Source of the DNA: Candidatus Flavonifractor intestinigallinarum | GTDB taxonomy: Bacteria > Bacillota > Clostridia > Oscillospirales > Oscillospiraceae | Assembly: GCA_019119165.1 (NCBI GenBank) | Contig: DWXO01000050.1 | Coordinates: forward strand, 1-53,162 | DNA: 53,162 nt | Reading direction: 5' to 3' | Shown: positions 42,172-50,643 of the stretch, piece after piece | Layout: each line of letters begins with the position of its first letter | Numbering within the stretch: position 1 is the first letter of the stretch | The notes under the pieces: generated by a model | The model's input: the letters and a program-made list of their open reading frames with translations, nothing else | What the model was told of the DNA's origin: nothing | Database searches by the model: none | Program-made: the position numbers and the translations under genes

Positions 42172-42846
42172 TTAGGCCTTGGCGCCGTACTGAGCCAGAT
42201 AGGCTTCCATTTTGCTCTTCATCTCGTCGTCAATGTAGACCTTGCCGTCGATCTCCTTATTGTGGAGGAAGGAAATGATCTCCTTGACGGTGACGATGGG
42301 GTAGACGGCGATGCCGTAGTCTTCCCGCAGCTCGTCCAGGGTAGAGCAGTCCTTGGTGCCCCGCTCCATGCGGTCCACGGACACGATGAGGGCCTTCATG
42401 TTCACGTTGGCCACGTGCTTGAAGAGCTCAATGGTCTCCCGGACGGCGGTACCGGCGGTAACCACGTCCTCCACGATGACCACGTCGTCCCCGTCCTGAG
42501 GCTTGTAGCCCACCATGGAGCCGCCCTCGCCGTGGTCCTTGGCTTCCTTCCGGTTAAAGCAGTAGGGCAGGTTCCGGTCATAGTTGCGGTACAGGGAGGC
42601 GGCGGCGGTGACAGCCAGAGGGATGCCCTTGTAGGCGGGGCCAAACAGGCAGGTCACGCCCTCGGGCAGGTTCTCCTGGATGCAGGCGGCGTAATAGTCG
42701 CCCAGCTTGGCAGCCTGAGCGCCGGTCTTGTAGTTGCCGGTGTTGATGAAATAGGGGGTCTTGCGGCCGGACTTGGTGGTGAAGTCGCCGAAGGTGAGCA
42801 CGCCGGAGCGCACCATGAAGGTGATGAATTCTTCTTTGTAGGTCAT
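42172..42846 (-). CDS. pyrE: Orotate phosphoribosyltransferase
   Basis: PyrE joins orotate to PRPP to give OMP in pyrimidine synthesis. The 224-residue protein has the PRPP-binding motif VVIVEDVVTAGTAVRE, the catalytic-loop region CFNRKEAKDHGEGG and FGPAYKGIPLAV. ATG at 42846 is chosen because GAGAGG lies about 8 bases upstream and the protein then begins with the usual MTYKEEFITFMV; an ATG at 42876 adds ten odd residues. No PyrR attenuator is seen in the short leader. It is not near other pyr genes in the window. Confidence 0.96.
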   Translation of the reverse strand: MTYKEEFITFMVRSGVLTFGDFTTKSGRKTPYFINTGNYKTGAQAAKLGDYYAACIQENLPEGVTCLFGPAYKGIPLAVTAAASLYRNYDRNLPYCFNRKEAKDHGEGGSMVGYKPQDGDDVVIVEDVVTAGTAVRETIELFKHVANVNMKALIVSVDRMERGTKDCSTLDELREDYGIAVYPIVTVKEIISFLHNKEIDGKVYIDDEMKSKMEAYLAQYGAKA

Positions 42847-42879
42847 GTGAAAAACCTCTCTTCTCAAAATAGTCAAAAT

Positions 42880-42908
42880 ATTATACCACTGATGAAGGAA
42901 CTGGACAA
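42880..42908 (-). promoter_or_regulatory. pyrE promoter
   Basis: Minus-strand TTGTCC (42908-42903), 17-base spacer, TATAAT (42885-42880), about 35 bp before the pyrE ATG. Confidence 0.75.
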
Positions 42909-42952
42909 GGGCTTGCGCCGTCCAAAGAAAAGATGGTTTTAGGAAATTTTAA

Positions 42953-42982
42953 TTGTTCTTTTTCCCGCCAATATGATACAAT
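42953..42982 (+). promoter_or_regulatory. Candidate promoter for the COG2426 gene
   Basis: TTGTTC (42953-42958), 18-base spacer, TACAAT (42977-42982). It is divergent from the pyrE promoter and about 30 bp before the TTG start. Confidence 0.5.
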
Positions 42983-43013
42983 ACAGAAACTGACGCAAGC
43001 GAGGTGTTCTCTT

Positions 43014-43505
43014 TTGGAATTGCTGCAATGGCTGACGTCCACCAATCTGGGCGAAATGTTTTTTACCATGCTGGTGTCCATGGTGCCTATCATTGAGCTG
43101 CGGGGCGGCGTGCCCTTCGGTACCGCTCTGGGCCTGCCTCCGGGACAGGCGCTGGTGGCCTCGATTATTGGCAATATGATCCCCATCCCCTTTATTATCG
43201 TTTATATCCGGCGGATTTTTCTATGGATGCGCCGGAAATCCCCCAAGCTCAATTCCCTGGTGGACAAGCTGGAAAAAAAGGCCCACCTGAAGGGGCAGAA
43301 GGTGACCAAATATAAATATATCGGTCTGTGGATATTTGTGGCTATCCCCCTGCCGGGCACCGGCGCCTGGACCGGCGCCCTGGCGGCCGCCTTCCTGGAT
43401 ATGCCTTTGCGGAAGGCGCTGCCCTCCATTTTCCTGGGTGTGGTCACCGCCGGGCTGATCATGACCTTTGCCACCGGCATTGTGGTCTCCACTGTGGGAG
43501 GCTGA
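43014..43505 (+). CDS. COG2426-type small membrane protein (putative exporter)
   Basis: A 163-residue integral membrane protein with about four hydrophobic segments. The pattern PIIELRGGVPFGTALGLPPG and, near the middle, FVAIPLPGTGAWTGALAAAF are hallmarks of the COG2426/YqaA-like small multidrug-export family, whose real substrate is unknown. The start is probably TTG at 43014, seven bases after GAGGTG; an ATG at 42933 lies upstream of the likely promoter. A gene for a smaller membrane protein follows 37 bp later. Confidence 0.85.
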   Translation: MELLQWLTSTNLGEMFFTMLVSMVPIIELRGGVPFGTALGLPPGQALVASIIGNMIPIPFIIVYIRRIFLWMRRKSPKLNSLVDKLEKKAHLKGQKVTKYKYIGLWIFVAIPLPGTGAWTGALAAAFLDMPLRKALPSIFLGVVTAGLIMTFATGIVVSTVGG

Positions 43506-43542
43506 GTCCCTTTTTCCGCTCCCCGCATAGGATGGGGCGGAG

Positions 43543-43887
43543 GTGAAGGGTTTGGACGGAATCTTACAGGCGGTGCTGGCGCTGCTGGCTGCCGTTGGCC
43601 TTCTGGCCCTGGGGTGGACGCTGTTTGGCTGGCTGCTGGCTCCTTCAGAGGGGGACGGCCCGGTCTATGCCGTGGTCCCGGCGGCGGGGGAGGGGGCCCA
43701 TCTGGAGCAGGATGTAAAGCGCCTGCTGTGGCTGCGGGGGCAGCAGAAGAAGGGCTTTACCATTGTGATCGCCGACGGAGGACTGGACCCGGCGGGGAGA
43801 GCCGTGGCCGCCGCCCTGCTCACCGGTGCCACCGGCGTGGTGGTCTGCCCGGCGGAGCGGCTGGGCGAGTACATTACAGAGAAATAG
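43543..43887 (+). CDS. Hypothetical membrane-anchored protein
   Basis: A 114-residue protein starting at GTG 43543, with GGGGCGG just upstream. Residues about 6-33 form one long hydrophobic segment (ILQAVLALLAAVGLLALGWT). The rest is a cytosolic alpha/beta-like part with HLEQDVKRLLWLRGQQKKGF and TIVIADGGLDPAGRAVAAAL, which recalls a small nucleotide- or sugar-binding fold, but no family was recognised. It sits between the COG2426 gene and recD2. Confidence 0.75.
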   Translation: MKGLDGILQAVLALLAAVGLLALGWTLFGWLLAPSEGDGPVYAVVPAAGEGAHLEQDVKRLLWLRGQQKKGFTIVIADGGLDPAGRAVAAALLTGATGVVVCPAERLGEYITEK

Positions 43888-43949
43888 CATTCGACAAATC
43901 CGCCAACAGATGGTATCATATTCTCCGAGTAACACAAGGAGGGGCAGCC

Positions 43950-46157
43950 ATGCAGGAGGCGGAACAAGATTATATGCAGGGCACCGTGTCGGCCGTGATC
44001 TACCAGAACGAGGAGAACGGCTACACGGTGCTTCGTCTTGACATCGGGGACGGGGCCCTGGTCACCGTGGTGGGCTGTATGCCGGGGGTGGCCCCCGGCG
44101 AGGGCATCTCGGTCCAGGGCAGCTGGACCCGACACACCTCCTACGGGGAGCAGTTCAAGGCGGAGTCGGTGGAGCGGCGGCTGCCCGCCGGAGCCAAGGC
44201 CATCTTTGACTATCTGTCCTCGGGGGCGGTGCGGGGCATCGGCGCCGCCACCGCCCGGCGGATGATCGAGGAGTTTGGGGAGGACGCCCTCACCGTGCTG
44301 GAGGAGCACCCGGAGCAGCTGACCCGCATCAAGGGAATAACCCGGAAAAAGGCTCTGACCATCGGGGAGCACTTCCGGCTCCAGATGGGAATGCGGCGGC
44401 TGCTGTCCTTTCTGGGGGAGCATGGAGTGCCCCTCCAGTTGGCCATGCCACTGTACCGCCGGTACGGGGACCGGGCCCTGGAGGTTATCCGTGGCAATCC
44501 CTATCTGATGGTGGACGAGGAGCTGGGAGTGGACTTTTCCACCGCCGACGAGCTGGCCCTGTCCATGGGTATGGAGGGGGACGACCCCCAGCGCATTGAG
44601 GCGGCCCTGCTGTTTGAGCTGACCTACAATCTGGACAACGGCCACGCCTTTCTGCCCCGGCGCAAACTGCTTTCCGCCACCGCCCAGCTCATTGGGGTGG
44701 AGGGGGAGAGCCTGGAGGATGCGCTGGAGACCCTGCTGGAGCGGGGTGAGATCGTTCAGGAGCCGGTGGCGGGGGAGGAGGCTGTCTACCTCCAGGCCCT
44801 GTGTGAGGCCGAGCAATATGTGGCCTGGCGGCTCACCGAGATGTCCCGGGGTGAGCTGGTGGCCCCCCAGGGGCTGGACGAGCTCATTAACCGTATTCAG
44901 GAGGACCAGGGCATCGTGTACGCCCCCCAGCAGCGGGAGGCGGTGGCTTTGGCGGCCACCAGCCAGGTGATGCTTCTCACCGGCGGCCCCGGCACCGGTA
45001 AGACCACCTCCCTGCGGGGGGTGCTGGCCCTCTTTGACCAGCTGGGCTTGGAGACCGCCCTGGCTGCCCCCACCGGCCGGGCTGCCAAGCGGCTGGGAGA
45101 GCTGTGTGGGGCGGAGGGATACACCATCCACCGGCTGCTGGAGACCCAGTACGACCCCCGCTCTGGCAAGCTGATCTTCGCCCACGACGAGAGCGACCCC
45201 CTGAAGGCGGACGCCGTCATCGTGGACGAGACTTCCATGGTGGACATTGTGCTCATGCAGGGGCTGTTGGCAGCTCTGCGGGACGACTGCCGCCTGATTC
45301 TGGTGGGGGACCCGGACCAGCTGCCCAGCGTGGGCCCCGGCAACCTGTTTTCCGACCTGATCCGCAGCGGGGCCATCCCCATGGTGCGGCTCACCGAGAT
45401 TTTCCGGCAGGCTGCCGAGAGCGCCATCGTCCGCAATGCCCACGGGGTAAACAGAGGAGAATTGCCCGACCTGAAGGACACGAAGCACGACTTCTTCTTC
45501 CTGCGGCGGAAGGACCCGGCCCGGGCGGCTGAGACTATCGTGGAGCTGATCCAGACCCGGCTGCCCAACAATATGGGCATACCCGCCGATCAGATCCAGG
45601 TATTGTCTCCCACCCGCAAGCGGGTCACCGGCACCGCCTCCCTTAACAGGGCCATCCAGGAGGCGGTGAATCCCCCGGCCTCCGACAAGCCGGAGAAGCG
45701 GTTCGGAGAATATGTGTTCCGCCAGGGCGACCGGGTCATGCAGGTACGCAATAACTACGATGTGCTCTGGCACGACGGCGCCGACAGCGGCATGGGCATT
45801 TTTAATGGAGATATTGGTACCGTTACCCGGGTAGACAACCGGGAGGGCACCCTCACCGTGGACTTCGAGGGCAGGGTAGTGGAGTATACCCAGGATATGT
45901 TGGTGGAGCTGGAGCCCGCCTATGCCATTACGGTCCACAAGGCCCAGGGCAGCGAGTACCGTGCGGTGATCCTGGCGGTGAGCGAGGGGGCGCCCATGCT
46001 GCTCACCCGTGGGGTGTTGTATACGGCCATCACCCGGGCCCGGGAGCTGCTCATCCTGGTGGGGGATGAGGAGGTAGTGGCCACCATGACCGCCAACGAC
46101 CGCCAGCAGCGGCGGTATTCCGGCCTGCGGTGGCGGCTGGTGCAGATGAAAGAATAA
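43950..46157 (+). CDS. recD2: ATP-dependent DNA helicase RecD2
   Basis: RecD2 is a 5'-3' superfamily 1B helicase that works without RecBC. The 735-residue protein has the long N-terminal region of RecD2 (YMQGTVSAVIYQNEENGYTV; GIGAATARRMIEEFGEDAL with HhH repeats, about 95-160), Walker A LTGGPGTGKTTSL (about 343), APTGRAAKRL, DETSMVD (Walker B), GDPDQLPSVGPGNL and the SH3-inserted C-terminal domain with AYAITVHKAQGSEY. ATG at 43950 has AAGGAGGGG seven bases upstream. A weak promoter (TCGACA, 17 bases, TATCAT) lies at about 43891-43920. A terminator follows. Confidence 0.96.
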   Translation: MQEAEQDYMQGTVSAVIYQNEENGYTVLRLDIGDGALVTVVGCMPGVAPGEGISVQGSWTRHTSYGEQFKAESVERRLPAGAKAIFDYLSSGAVRGIGAATARRMIEEFGEDALTVLEEHPEQLTRIKGITRKKALTIGEHFRLQMGMRRLLSFLGEHGVPLQLAMPLYRRYGDRALEVIRGNPYLMVDEELGVDFSTADELALSMGMEGDDPQRIEAALLFELTYNLDNGHAFLPRRKLLSATAQLIGVEGESLEDALETLLERGEIVQEPVAGEEAVYLQALCEAEQYVAWRLTEMSRGELVAPQGLDELINRIQEDQGIVYAPQQREAVALAATSQVMLLTGGPGTGKTTSLRGVLALFDQLGLETALAAPTGRAAKRLGELCGAEGYTIHRLLETQYDPRSGKLIFAHDESDPLKADAVIVDETSMVDIVLMQGLLAALRDDCRLILVGDPDQLPSVGPGNLFSDLIRSGAIPMVRLTEIFRQAAESAIVRNAHGVNRGELPDLKDTKHDFFFLRRKDPARAAETIVELIQTRLPNNMGIPADQIQVLSPTRKRVTGTASLNRAIQEAVNPPASDKPEKRFGEYVFRQGDRVMQVRNNYDVLWHDGADSGMGIFNGDIGTVTRVDNREGTLTVDFEGRVVEYTQDMLVELEPAYAITVHKAQGSEYRAVILAVSEGAPMLLTRGVLYTAITRARELLILVGDEEVVATMTANDRQQRRYSGLRWRLVQMKE

Positions 46158-46160
46158 GTG

Positions 46161-46197
46161 AAAAGGTCCTCTTCCCGATGGGGAAGAGGACCTTTTT
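46161..46197 (+). terminator. Bidirectional terminator after recD2
   Basis: AAAAGGTCCTCTTCCC (46161-46176) pairs with GGGAAGAGGACCTTTT (46181-46196), four-base loop, T-run. It also serves the convergent upp. Confidence 0.92.
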
Positions 46198-46207
46198 GCT
46201 TATTCTC

Positions 46208-46843
46208 TTACTTCGTGCCGAAGATACGGTCGCCGGCATCGCCCAGGCCGGGAACGATGTAGCCGTGCTCGTTCAGCTTCTCGTCCAGGGCGGCGCAGTA
46301 GATATCCACGTCGGGATGATCGTGATGGACCCGCTCGATGCCCTCGGGGGCGGCGATGATGTTCATCAGCTTGATGTGCTTGACCTCATAGTTCTTGATG
46401 AACTGGATGGCGGCGGAGGCGGAGCCGCCGGTGGCCAGCATGGGATCCAGGATGATGACCTCACGCTCGGCGATGTCATTGGGCATCTTGCAGTAGTATT
46501 CCACCGGCTCCAGGGTGTCGGGATCACGGTACAGGCCGATGTGGCCCACCTTGGCGGAGGGGATCAGGGTCAGGATACCGTCCACCATGCCCAGACCGGC
46601 CCGCAGAACGGGAACGATGGCCAGCTTCTTGCCGGCGATGGTTTTGAACTTGGCGGTGGTGATGGGGGTCTTGATCTCCACCTCCTCCATGGGCAGATCC
46701 CGGGTGGCCTCGTAGCACATGAGGGTGGCGATCTCGGAGACGACCTGACGGAAGTCCTTGACGCCGGTGTTCTCATCCCGGAGGATAGACAGCTTGTGCT
46801 GCAGAAGAGGGTGATCGAGAATGTGTACTTTTTCCATATCCAT
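46208..46843 (-). CDS. upp: Uracil phosphoribosyltransferase
   Basis: Upp salvages uracil to UMP with PRPP. The 211-residue protein has [15 protein letters not shown], the PRPP loop [15 protein letters not shown] and the uracil-binding C-terminus [21 protein letters not shown] at 46843 has AAAGGGGA about 8 bases upstream; an in-frame ATG at 47098 lies within tsaB. It starts 4 bp after the tsaB stop and so is the last gene of the tsaE-tsaB-upp operon, where rimI or tsaD would be more usual. Confidence 0.97.
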   Translation of the reverse strand: MDMEKVHILDHPLLQHKLSILRDENTGVKDFRQVVSEIATLMCYEATRDLPMEEVEIKTPITTAKFKTIAGKKLAIVPVLRAGLGMVDGILTLIPSAKVGHIGLYRDPDTLEPVEYYCKMPNDIAEREVIILDPMLATGGSASAAIQFIKNYEVKHIKLMNIIAAPEGIERVHHDHPDVDIYCAALDEKLNEHGYIVPGLGDAGDRIFGTK

Positions 46844-46847
46844 GGCG

Positions 46848-47558
46848 CTATTCCCCTTTGTTTTGTTCTTTTGCCAGCCGCTCCCGCTCAGCCTGGGAGA
46901 GCCGGTGATAGTTGGGCGCCAGACCCGCCGCGTCGGTGAGCAGGCCCTGCCGGGCAAGCTCCAGACCGCACCGGGCCACGCCCCACGCGCTCTGGAACTG
47001 CAGATGGGGCGGGGCCAGGCGGACGTCCAGTCCCATCCCTTTGAGGGTAGTATAGCATAAAACCGCGCCGTCTCCAACCAGTAATTGCGTTTTTCCACTG
47101 ATTTTTAATTCCGCCGCCAGATGCTCCAGAGAAATGGCCCGGTCGGGGAAGAGTCTGGTCAGCTTTCCGTTGGCGCTGGAAAAGCGGGCGTTATAGACCT
47201 GATTCCGTCGGGCGTCCATGACAGCGCAGATATCCAGCCCGGTGTGAGCCAGGTTCCAGGCCATGGACTCCAGGGTGGAGCAGGCGGCGCAGGGTTTGTT
47301 GCCCGGCCAGGCCAGGCCCTTGGCGGCGGCCACGCCGATGCGCAGGCCGGTAAAGGAGCCGGGCCCCGCCGCCACCGCGATCAGGTCCACATCCTCCAGG
47401 GAGACGCCGCAGCCGGAGAGCAGGGAAGTGGTCATGGGCATCAGGGTGACTGAGTGGGTCAGGCCGTTGTTCTGGTAGGCTTGGGCGATGAGCTTCTCAT
47501 CCTCGCACAGGGCTGCCGAGCAGGCCACGGCGGAGGATTCCAGGGCCAGTATCTTCAT
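46848..47558 (-). CDS. tsaB: tRNA t6A biosynthesis protein TsaB
   Basis: TsaB is the scaffold partner of TsaD in threonylcarbamoyladenosine formation at tRNA position 37. The 236-residue ASKHA-fold protein starts [17 protein letters not shown] and has [23 protein letters not shown] and [13 protein letters not shown]. It is catalytically silent alone, as normal for TsaB. Its start overlaps the tsaE stop by 4 bp. TsaD and TsaC are not in the window. Confidence 0.95.
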   Translation of the reverse strand: MKILALESSAVACSAALCEDEKLIAQAYQNNGLTHSVTLMPMTTSLLSGCGVSLEDVDLIAVAAGPGSFTGLRIGVAAAKGLAWPGNKPCAACSTLESMAWNLAHTGLDICAVMDARRNQVYNARFSSANGKLTRLFPDRAISLEHLAAELKISGKTQLLVGDGAVLCYTTLKGMGLDVRLAPPHLQFQSAWGVARCGLELARQGLLTDAAGLAPNYHRLSQAERERLAKEQNKGE

Positions 47559-47983
47559 GATTGGGGACCTCCCGTAATGGTGATGATGCGCTGGTCATCG
47601 TGTTCGCCCCGGCGGATGTCCACCCGGATGGCGTCCTCCTCCAACGCGTCGGCGATGTTTTCGCTCCACTCCACGGCGCACACGCCGCCCCGGGCCAGGT
47701 AGTCCTCCCAGCCGATGTCGAAGAGCTCGTCCGCCGAGCCCAGCCGGTACATATCAAAGTGGAACAGGGGCAGCCGCCCCCCCTCGTACTCGTTGACAAT
47801 GGTAAAGGTGGGGCTGGTGACCCGCTCCTCCACCCCCAGGCCCCGGGCCAGGCCTCGGGTGAAGGCGGTTTTGCCCGCCCCCAGATCGCCGGTAAAGGCA
47901 ATGACGCTCCCCGGCGTCAGCCGGGCGGCCAGATCGGCCCCCGCTGCCTCGGTCTCAGCAGGGGAGTTGGTTACAATTTCCAT
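47555..47983 (-). CDS. tsaE: tRNA t6A biosynthesis ATPase TsaE
   Basis: TsaE is the P-loop ATPase that resets the TsaB-TsaD complex. The 142-residue protein has Walker [20 protein letters not shown] (about 29-47), [12 protein letters not shown] (switch I) and FHFDMYRL; the C-terminal CAVEWSENI is also typical. ATG at 47983 has GAGGTG eight bases upstream; an earlier in-frame ATG at 48031 is upstream of the promoter -10. It heads the operon. Confidence 0.96.
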   Translation of the reverse strand: MEIVTNSPAETEAAGADLAARLTPGSVIAFTGDLGAGKTAFTRGLARGLGVEERVTSPTFTIVNEYEGGRLPLFHFDMYRLGSADELFDIGWEDYLARGGVCAVEWSENIADALEEDAIRVDIRRGEHDDQRIITITGGPQS

Positions 47984-48019
47984 ATAGCACCTCTTCGCAA
48001 ATGTGAAGATTCTGACAAG

Positions 48020-48048
48020 ATTATAACACACCTGTTTACCAAACGCAA
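48020..48048 (-). promoter_or_regulatory. tsaE-tsaB-upp promoter
   Basis: Minus-strand TTGCGT (48048-48043), 17-base spacer, perfect TATAAT (48025-48020). Confidence 0.7.
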
Positions 48049-48112
48049 AAAAGATGGTAAACTAATTTGACGTACGTCCGAACCTGCGGACAAATATAAA
48101 GGAGGCGAGCCG

Positions 48113-49303
48113 GTGTCCTGGCTGAGAGATTCCATTCATTCCTTCTGGCAGCAGGGTGACCGGCTGCTGCTGACCCTGTGCCTGCTGGCCAGCGGGTACG
48201 GCCTGGTGCTCATCTACAGCGCCACCCGCTACCTGGGTGAGGCGGAGGCCCTGCGCTGCATGATTGTGCAGGCTGTGGCGATTATCATGGGCGTTGTGAT
48301 CTATATGCTCATGTCCTCAGTGGATATTGAGCTGTTCGTGGATAAGTCCTGGAAGTGGCTGCTGCTGTTTAACATCGTCATCAACGGCCTGGTCCGTACC
48401 CCCCTGGGCGTGGAGGTCAACGGCAACCGCAGCTGGCTTCACATTCCCGGCTTTCCCGTCAACCTTCAGCCCGCTGAGATTGCCAAGCTGACTTTTGTGC
48501 TGCTGCTGGCCTGGCAGATGAGCCGGCTGCGGGACAAGGGCATCAGCAAGCCCTCCTCGGTGTTCCAGATCGCGGGGCATACCCTGTTCATGTTCGGGGT
48601 GGTGGCGGTGACCTCCGGCGACTTCGGCATGGGCCTGACCTACCTGATTATTTTTGTCATTATGGCCTGGTGCGCCGGAGTCAAGAAGCGCTGGTTCCTG
48701 CTGGCCGTGGTGGTATGCGTGGTTGGCGTGGTGTTGATCTGGCCCCACGTCAAGGATATGTATTATATGAAGCGGTTCACCGTGGTCATCGACCACATTT
48801 TGGGCAACCCCGATACCATCTGGGAGCAGACCCAGGGCAAGGGGTGGCAGCAGAGCCGCAGCATCCTGGCCATCGGCAGCGGGGGCCTCACCGGCATGGG
48901 TTACCTCCAGGGCATCCAGACTCAGAGTCAGTACAAGCAGTCTCTGCCCGCCCGGGAGACCGACGAGATTTTCGCCGTCTGCGGCGAGGAGTTCGGCATG
49001 ATCGGCTGCCTGCTGCTGCTGGTGTTGCTGGCGGCCATCATCCTGCGGTGTGTCTGGGTGGCTCGGCGGGCCTGCTCCCCCCAGAGCGCCTTTATTGCCA
49101 TGGGTTACGCCGGTATGCTGCTGGCCCAGGTGGGCGTCAATGTGGGGATGTGTCTCTATGTATTCCCGGTGGTAGGTCTTACCCTGCCCTTTATCAGCTA
49201 TGGCGGCTCCTCCATCGTCACCATGTATGCCGCCATGGGCGTGGTTTCCAGCATTAAAATGCGCTCTCTGCCCAGCTGGCTGCGGGACCGCAGCAGGCTG
49301 TAG
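48113..49303 (+). CDS. rodA: SEDS-family peptidoglycan glycosyltransferase RodA
   Basis: RodA polymerises glycan strands in the elongasome with a class B PBP. The 396-residue protein has about ten membrane helices. SEDS motifs: NGNRSWLHIPGFPVNLQPAE followed by IAKL, TSGDFGMGLTYL (the catalytic-Asp region), GSGGLTGMGYLQGIQTQ, ETDEIFAVCGEEFGMIG and the final PFISYGGSSIVTMYAAMG. RodA rather than FtsW/SpoVE is suggested by these details and the lone setting, but is not certain. The start is GTG with GGAGG eight bases upstream. Confidence 0.9.
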   Translation: MSWLRDSIHSFWQQGDRLLLTLCLLASGYGLVLIYSATRYLGEAEALRCMIVQAVAIIMGVVIYMLMSSVDIELFVDKSWKWLLLFNIVINGLVRTPLGVEVNGNRSWLHIPGFPVNLQPAEIAKLTFVLLLAWQMSRLRDKGISKPSSVFQIAGHTLFMFGVVAVTSGDFGMGLTYLIIFVIMAWCAGVKKRWFLLAVVVCVVGVVLIWPHVKDMYYMKRFTVVIDHILGNPDTIWEQTQGKGWQQSRSILAIGSGGLTGMGYLQGIQTQSQYKQSLPARETDEIFAVCGEEFGMIGCLLLLVLLAAIILRCVWVARRACSPQSAFIAMGYAGMLLAQVGVNVGMCLYVFPVVGLTLPFISYGGSSIVTMYAAMGVVSSIKMRSLPSWLRDRSRL

Positions 49304-49367
49304 ATGGATAGAGCCCGCCCAACGGGGCAGGCTATGGAGGTAAACAAGAAAGGACGGTTCGCAGCAC

Positions 49368-50639
49368 ATGAAGGTCACAAGGATCGAATTGCAGCCCGGC
49401 GTCTGGCTGACGGCGGTACAGACCAAAAAATTCAAATCCAGCGTATTGGGGGCCCAGTTCCTCACCCCTCTGACGGCGGAAACAGCCTCCCTCAACGCCC
49501 TCATCCCTATGGTGCTCCGCCGGGGCACGGCTGAGCATCCCGATATGGAGTCCCTGTCCGCCGCCCTGGACGAGCTGTACGGCGGCTCCCTGGAGCCTAT
49601 GGTGCGCAAGAAGGGGGAGACCCAGTGCGTGGGCTTTGTGGGCAGCTTCCTGGATGACGCCTATACCCTGAACAAGGAACAGGTGCTGGAACCGGCCGCC
49701 GCCCTGCTGGCGGAGCTGGTGGGCAAGCCCTACACTCAGGACGGGGCCTTCTGCCCCGACTATACCGGGCAGGAGAAGGCCAACCTGGCCGATCGCATCA
49801 AGGCCCAGGTCAACGACAAGCGGCAGTACGCCCAGATCCGGGTGGTGGCCGAGATGTGCGCCGGGGAACCCTTCGGCGTGGACAAGCTGGGCAGCCTGGA
49901 GGCGGTGGAGGCCATCACCCCCAAAAGCCTGTGGGAGGGCTACCAGGCTCTGCTGAAGGGGGCCCGGGTGGAGCTCTACTACTGCGGCTCGGCGGATGCC
50001 CAGCGGGTACAGGCGGCCTTCGGGCCCCTGCTGGCGGTGCTGCCGGAGGGGGAGCGGGCCGACCTGGTCCGTCCCGCCAAGGGAAAAGCGCCCAAACAGG
50101 CCAAACGAGTGGAGGAATCTCTGGACGTAACCCAGGGCAAGCTGGCCATGGGCTTCCGTACCAACTGCGACGCCTGGGATGAGCACTATCCGGCTCTTAC
50201 CCTGGTCAACGCCATTTATGGCGGTACCACCACCTCCAAGCTGTTTATGAACGTGCGGGAGAAGCTGAGCCTGTGCTACTATGCCAGCTCCGGTCTGATG
50301 AAGTACAAGGACGTGATGCTGGTCTCCTCCGGTGTGGAGTTTGACAAGGTGGGCCAGGCGGAGGCCGAGATCCTCTCCCAGCTCTACAAGTGCCAGACCG
50401 GGGACTTCTCCGACGACGAGCTGGAGTGGGCCCGCCGGTCGGTGGTGAGCACCCTGCGTACCACCCTGGACACCCAGGCCCGGCTGGAGGACTATTGGCT
50501 GGGCCAGTCCGCCGCCGGTCTCACCGACGGCCCTGACGACATGGCCGCCCGGGTGGAGGCTGTCACACGGGCCCAGGTGGTGGAGGCCGCCCAGGACCTG
50601 ACCCTGGACACCGTATATTTCCTGAAAGGCAGGGAGTGA
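49368..50639 (+). CDS. ymfF: M16-family inactive peptidase homologue YmfF (YfmF)
   Basis: A 423-residue pitrilysin-like protein made of two M16 domains. The zinc motif HxxEH is absent: the equivalent stretch reads ALIPMVLRRGTAEHP, so it is catalytically silent. The C-terminal half keeps the M16 fold (YGGTTTSKLFMNVREKLSLCYYA). With its active partner downstream it matches the YmfF/YmfH pair linked in Firmicutes to 5-aminopentanol modification of elongation factor P; that role comes from family annotation. ATG 49368 follows AAAGGACGG at a somewhat long distance. The next gene starts 4 bp after. Confidence 0.9.
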   Translation: MKVTRIELQPGVWLTAVQTKKFKSSVLGAQFLTPLTAETASLNALIPMVLRRGTAEHPDMESLSAALDELYGGSLEPMVRKKGETQCVGFVGSFLDDAYTLNKEQVLEPAAALLAELVGKPYTQDGAFCPDYTGQEKANLADRIKAQVNDKRQYAQIRVVAEMCAGEPFGVDKLGSLEAVEAITPKSLWEGYQALLKGARVELYYCGSADAQRVQAAFGPLLAVLPEGERADLVRPAKGKAPKQAKRVEESLDVTQGKLAMGFRTNCDAWDEHYPALTLVNAIYGGTTTSKLFMNVREKLSLCYYASSGLMKYKDVMLVSSGVEFDKVGQAEAEILSQLYKCQTGDFSDDELEWARRSVVSTLRTTLDTQARLEDYWLGQSAAGLTDGPDDMAARVEAVTRAQVVEAAQDLTLDTVYFLKGRE

Positions 50640-50643
50640 TTCT

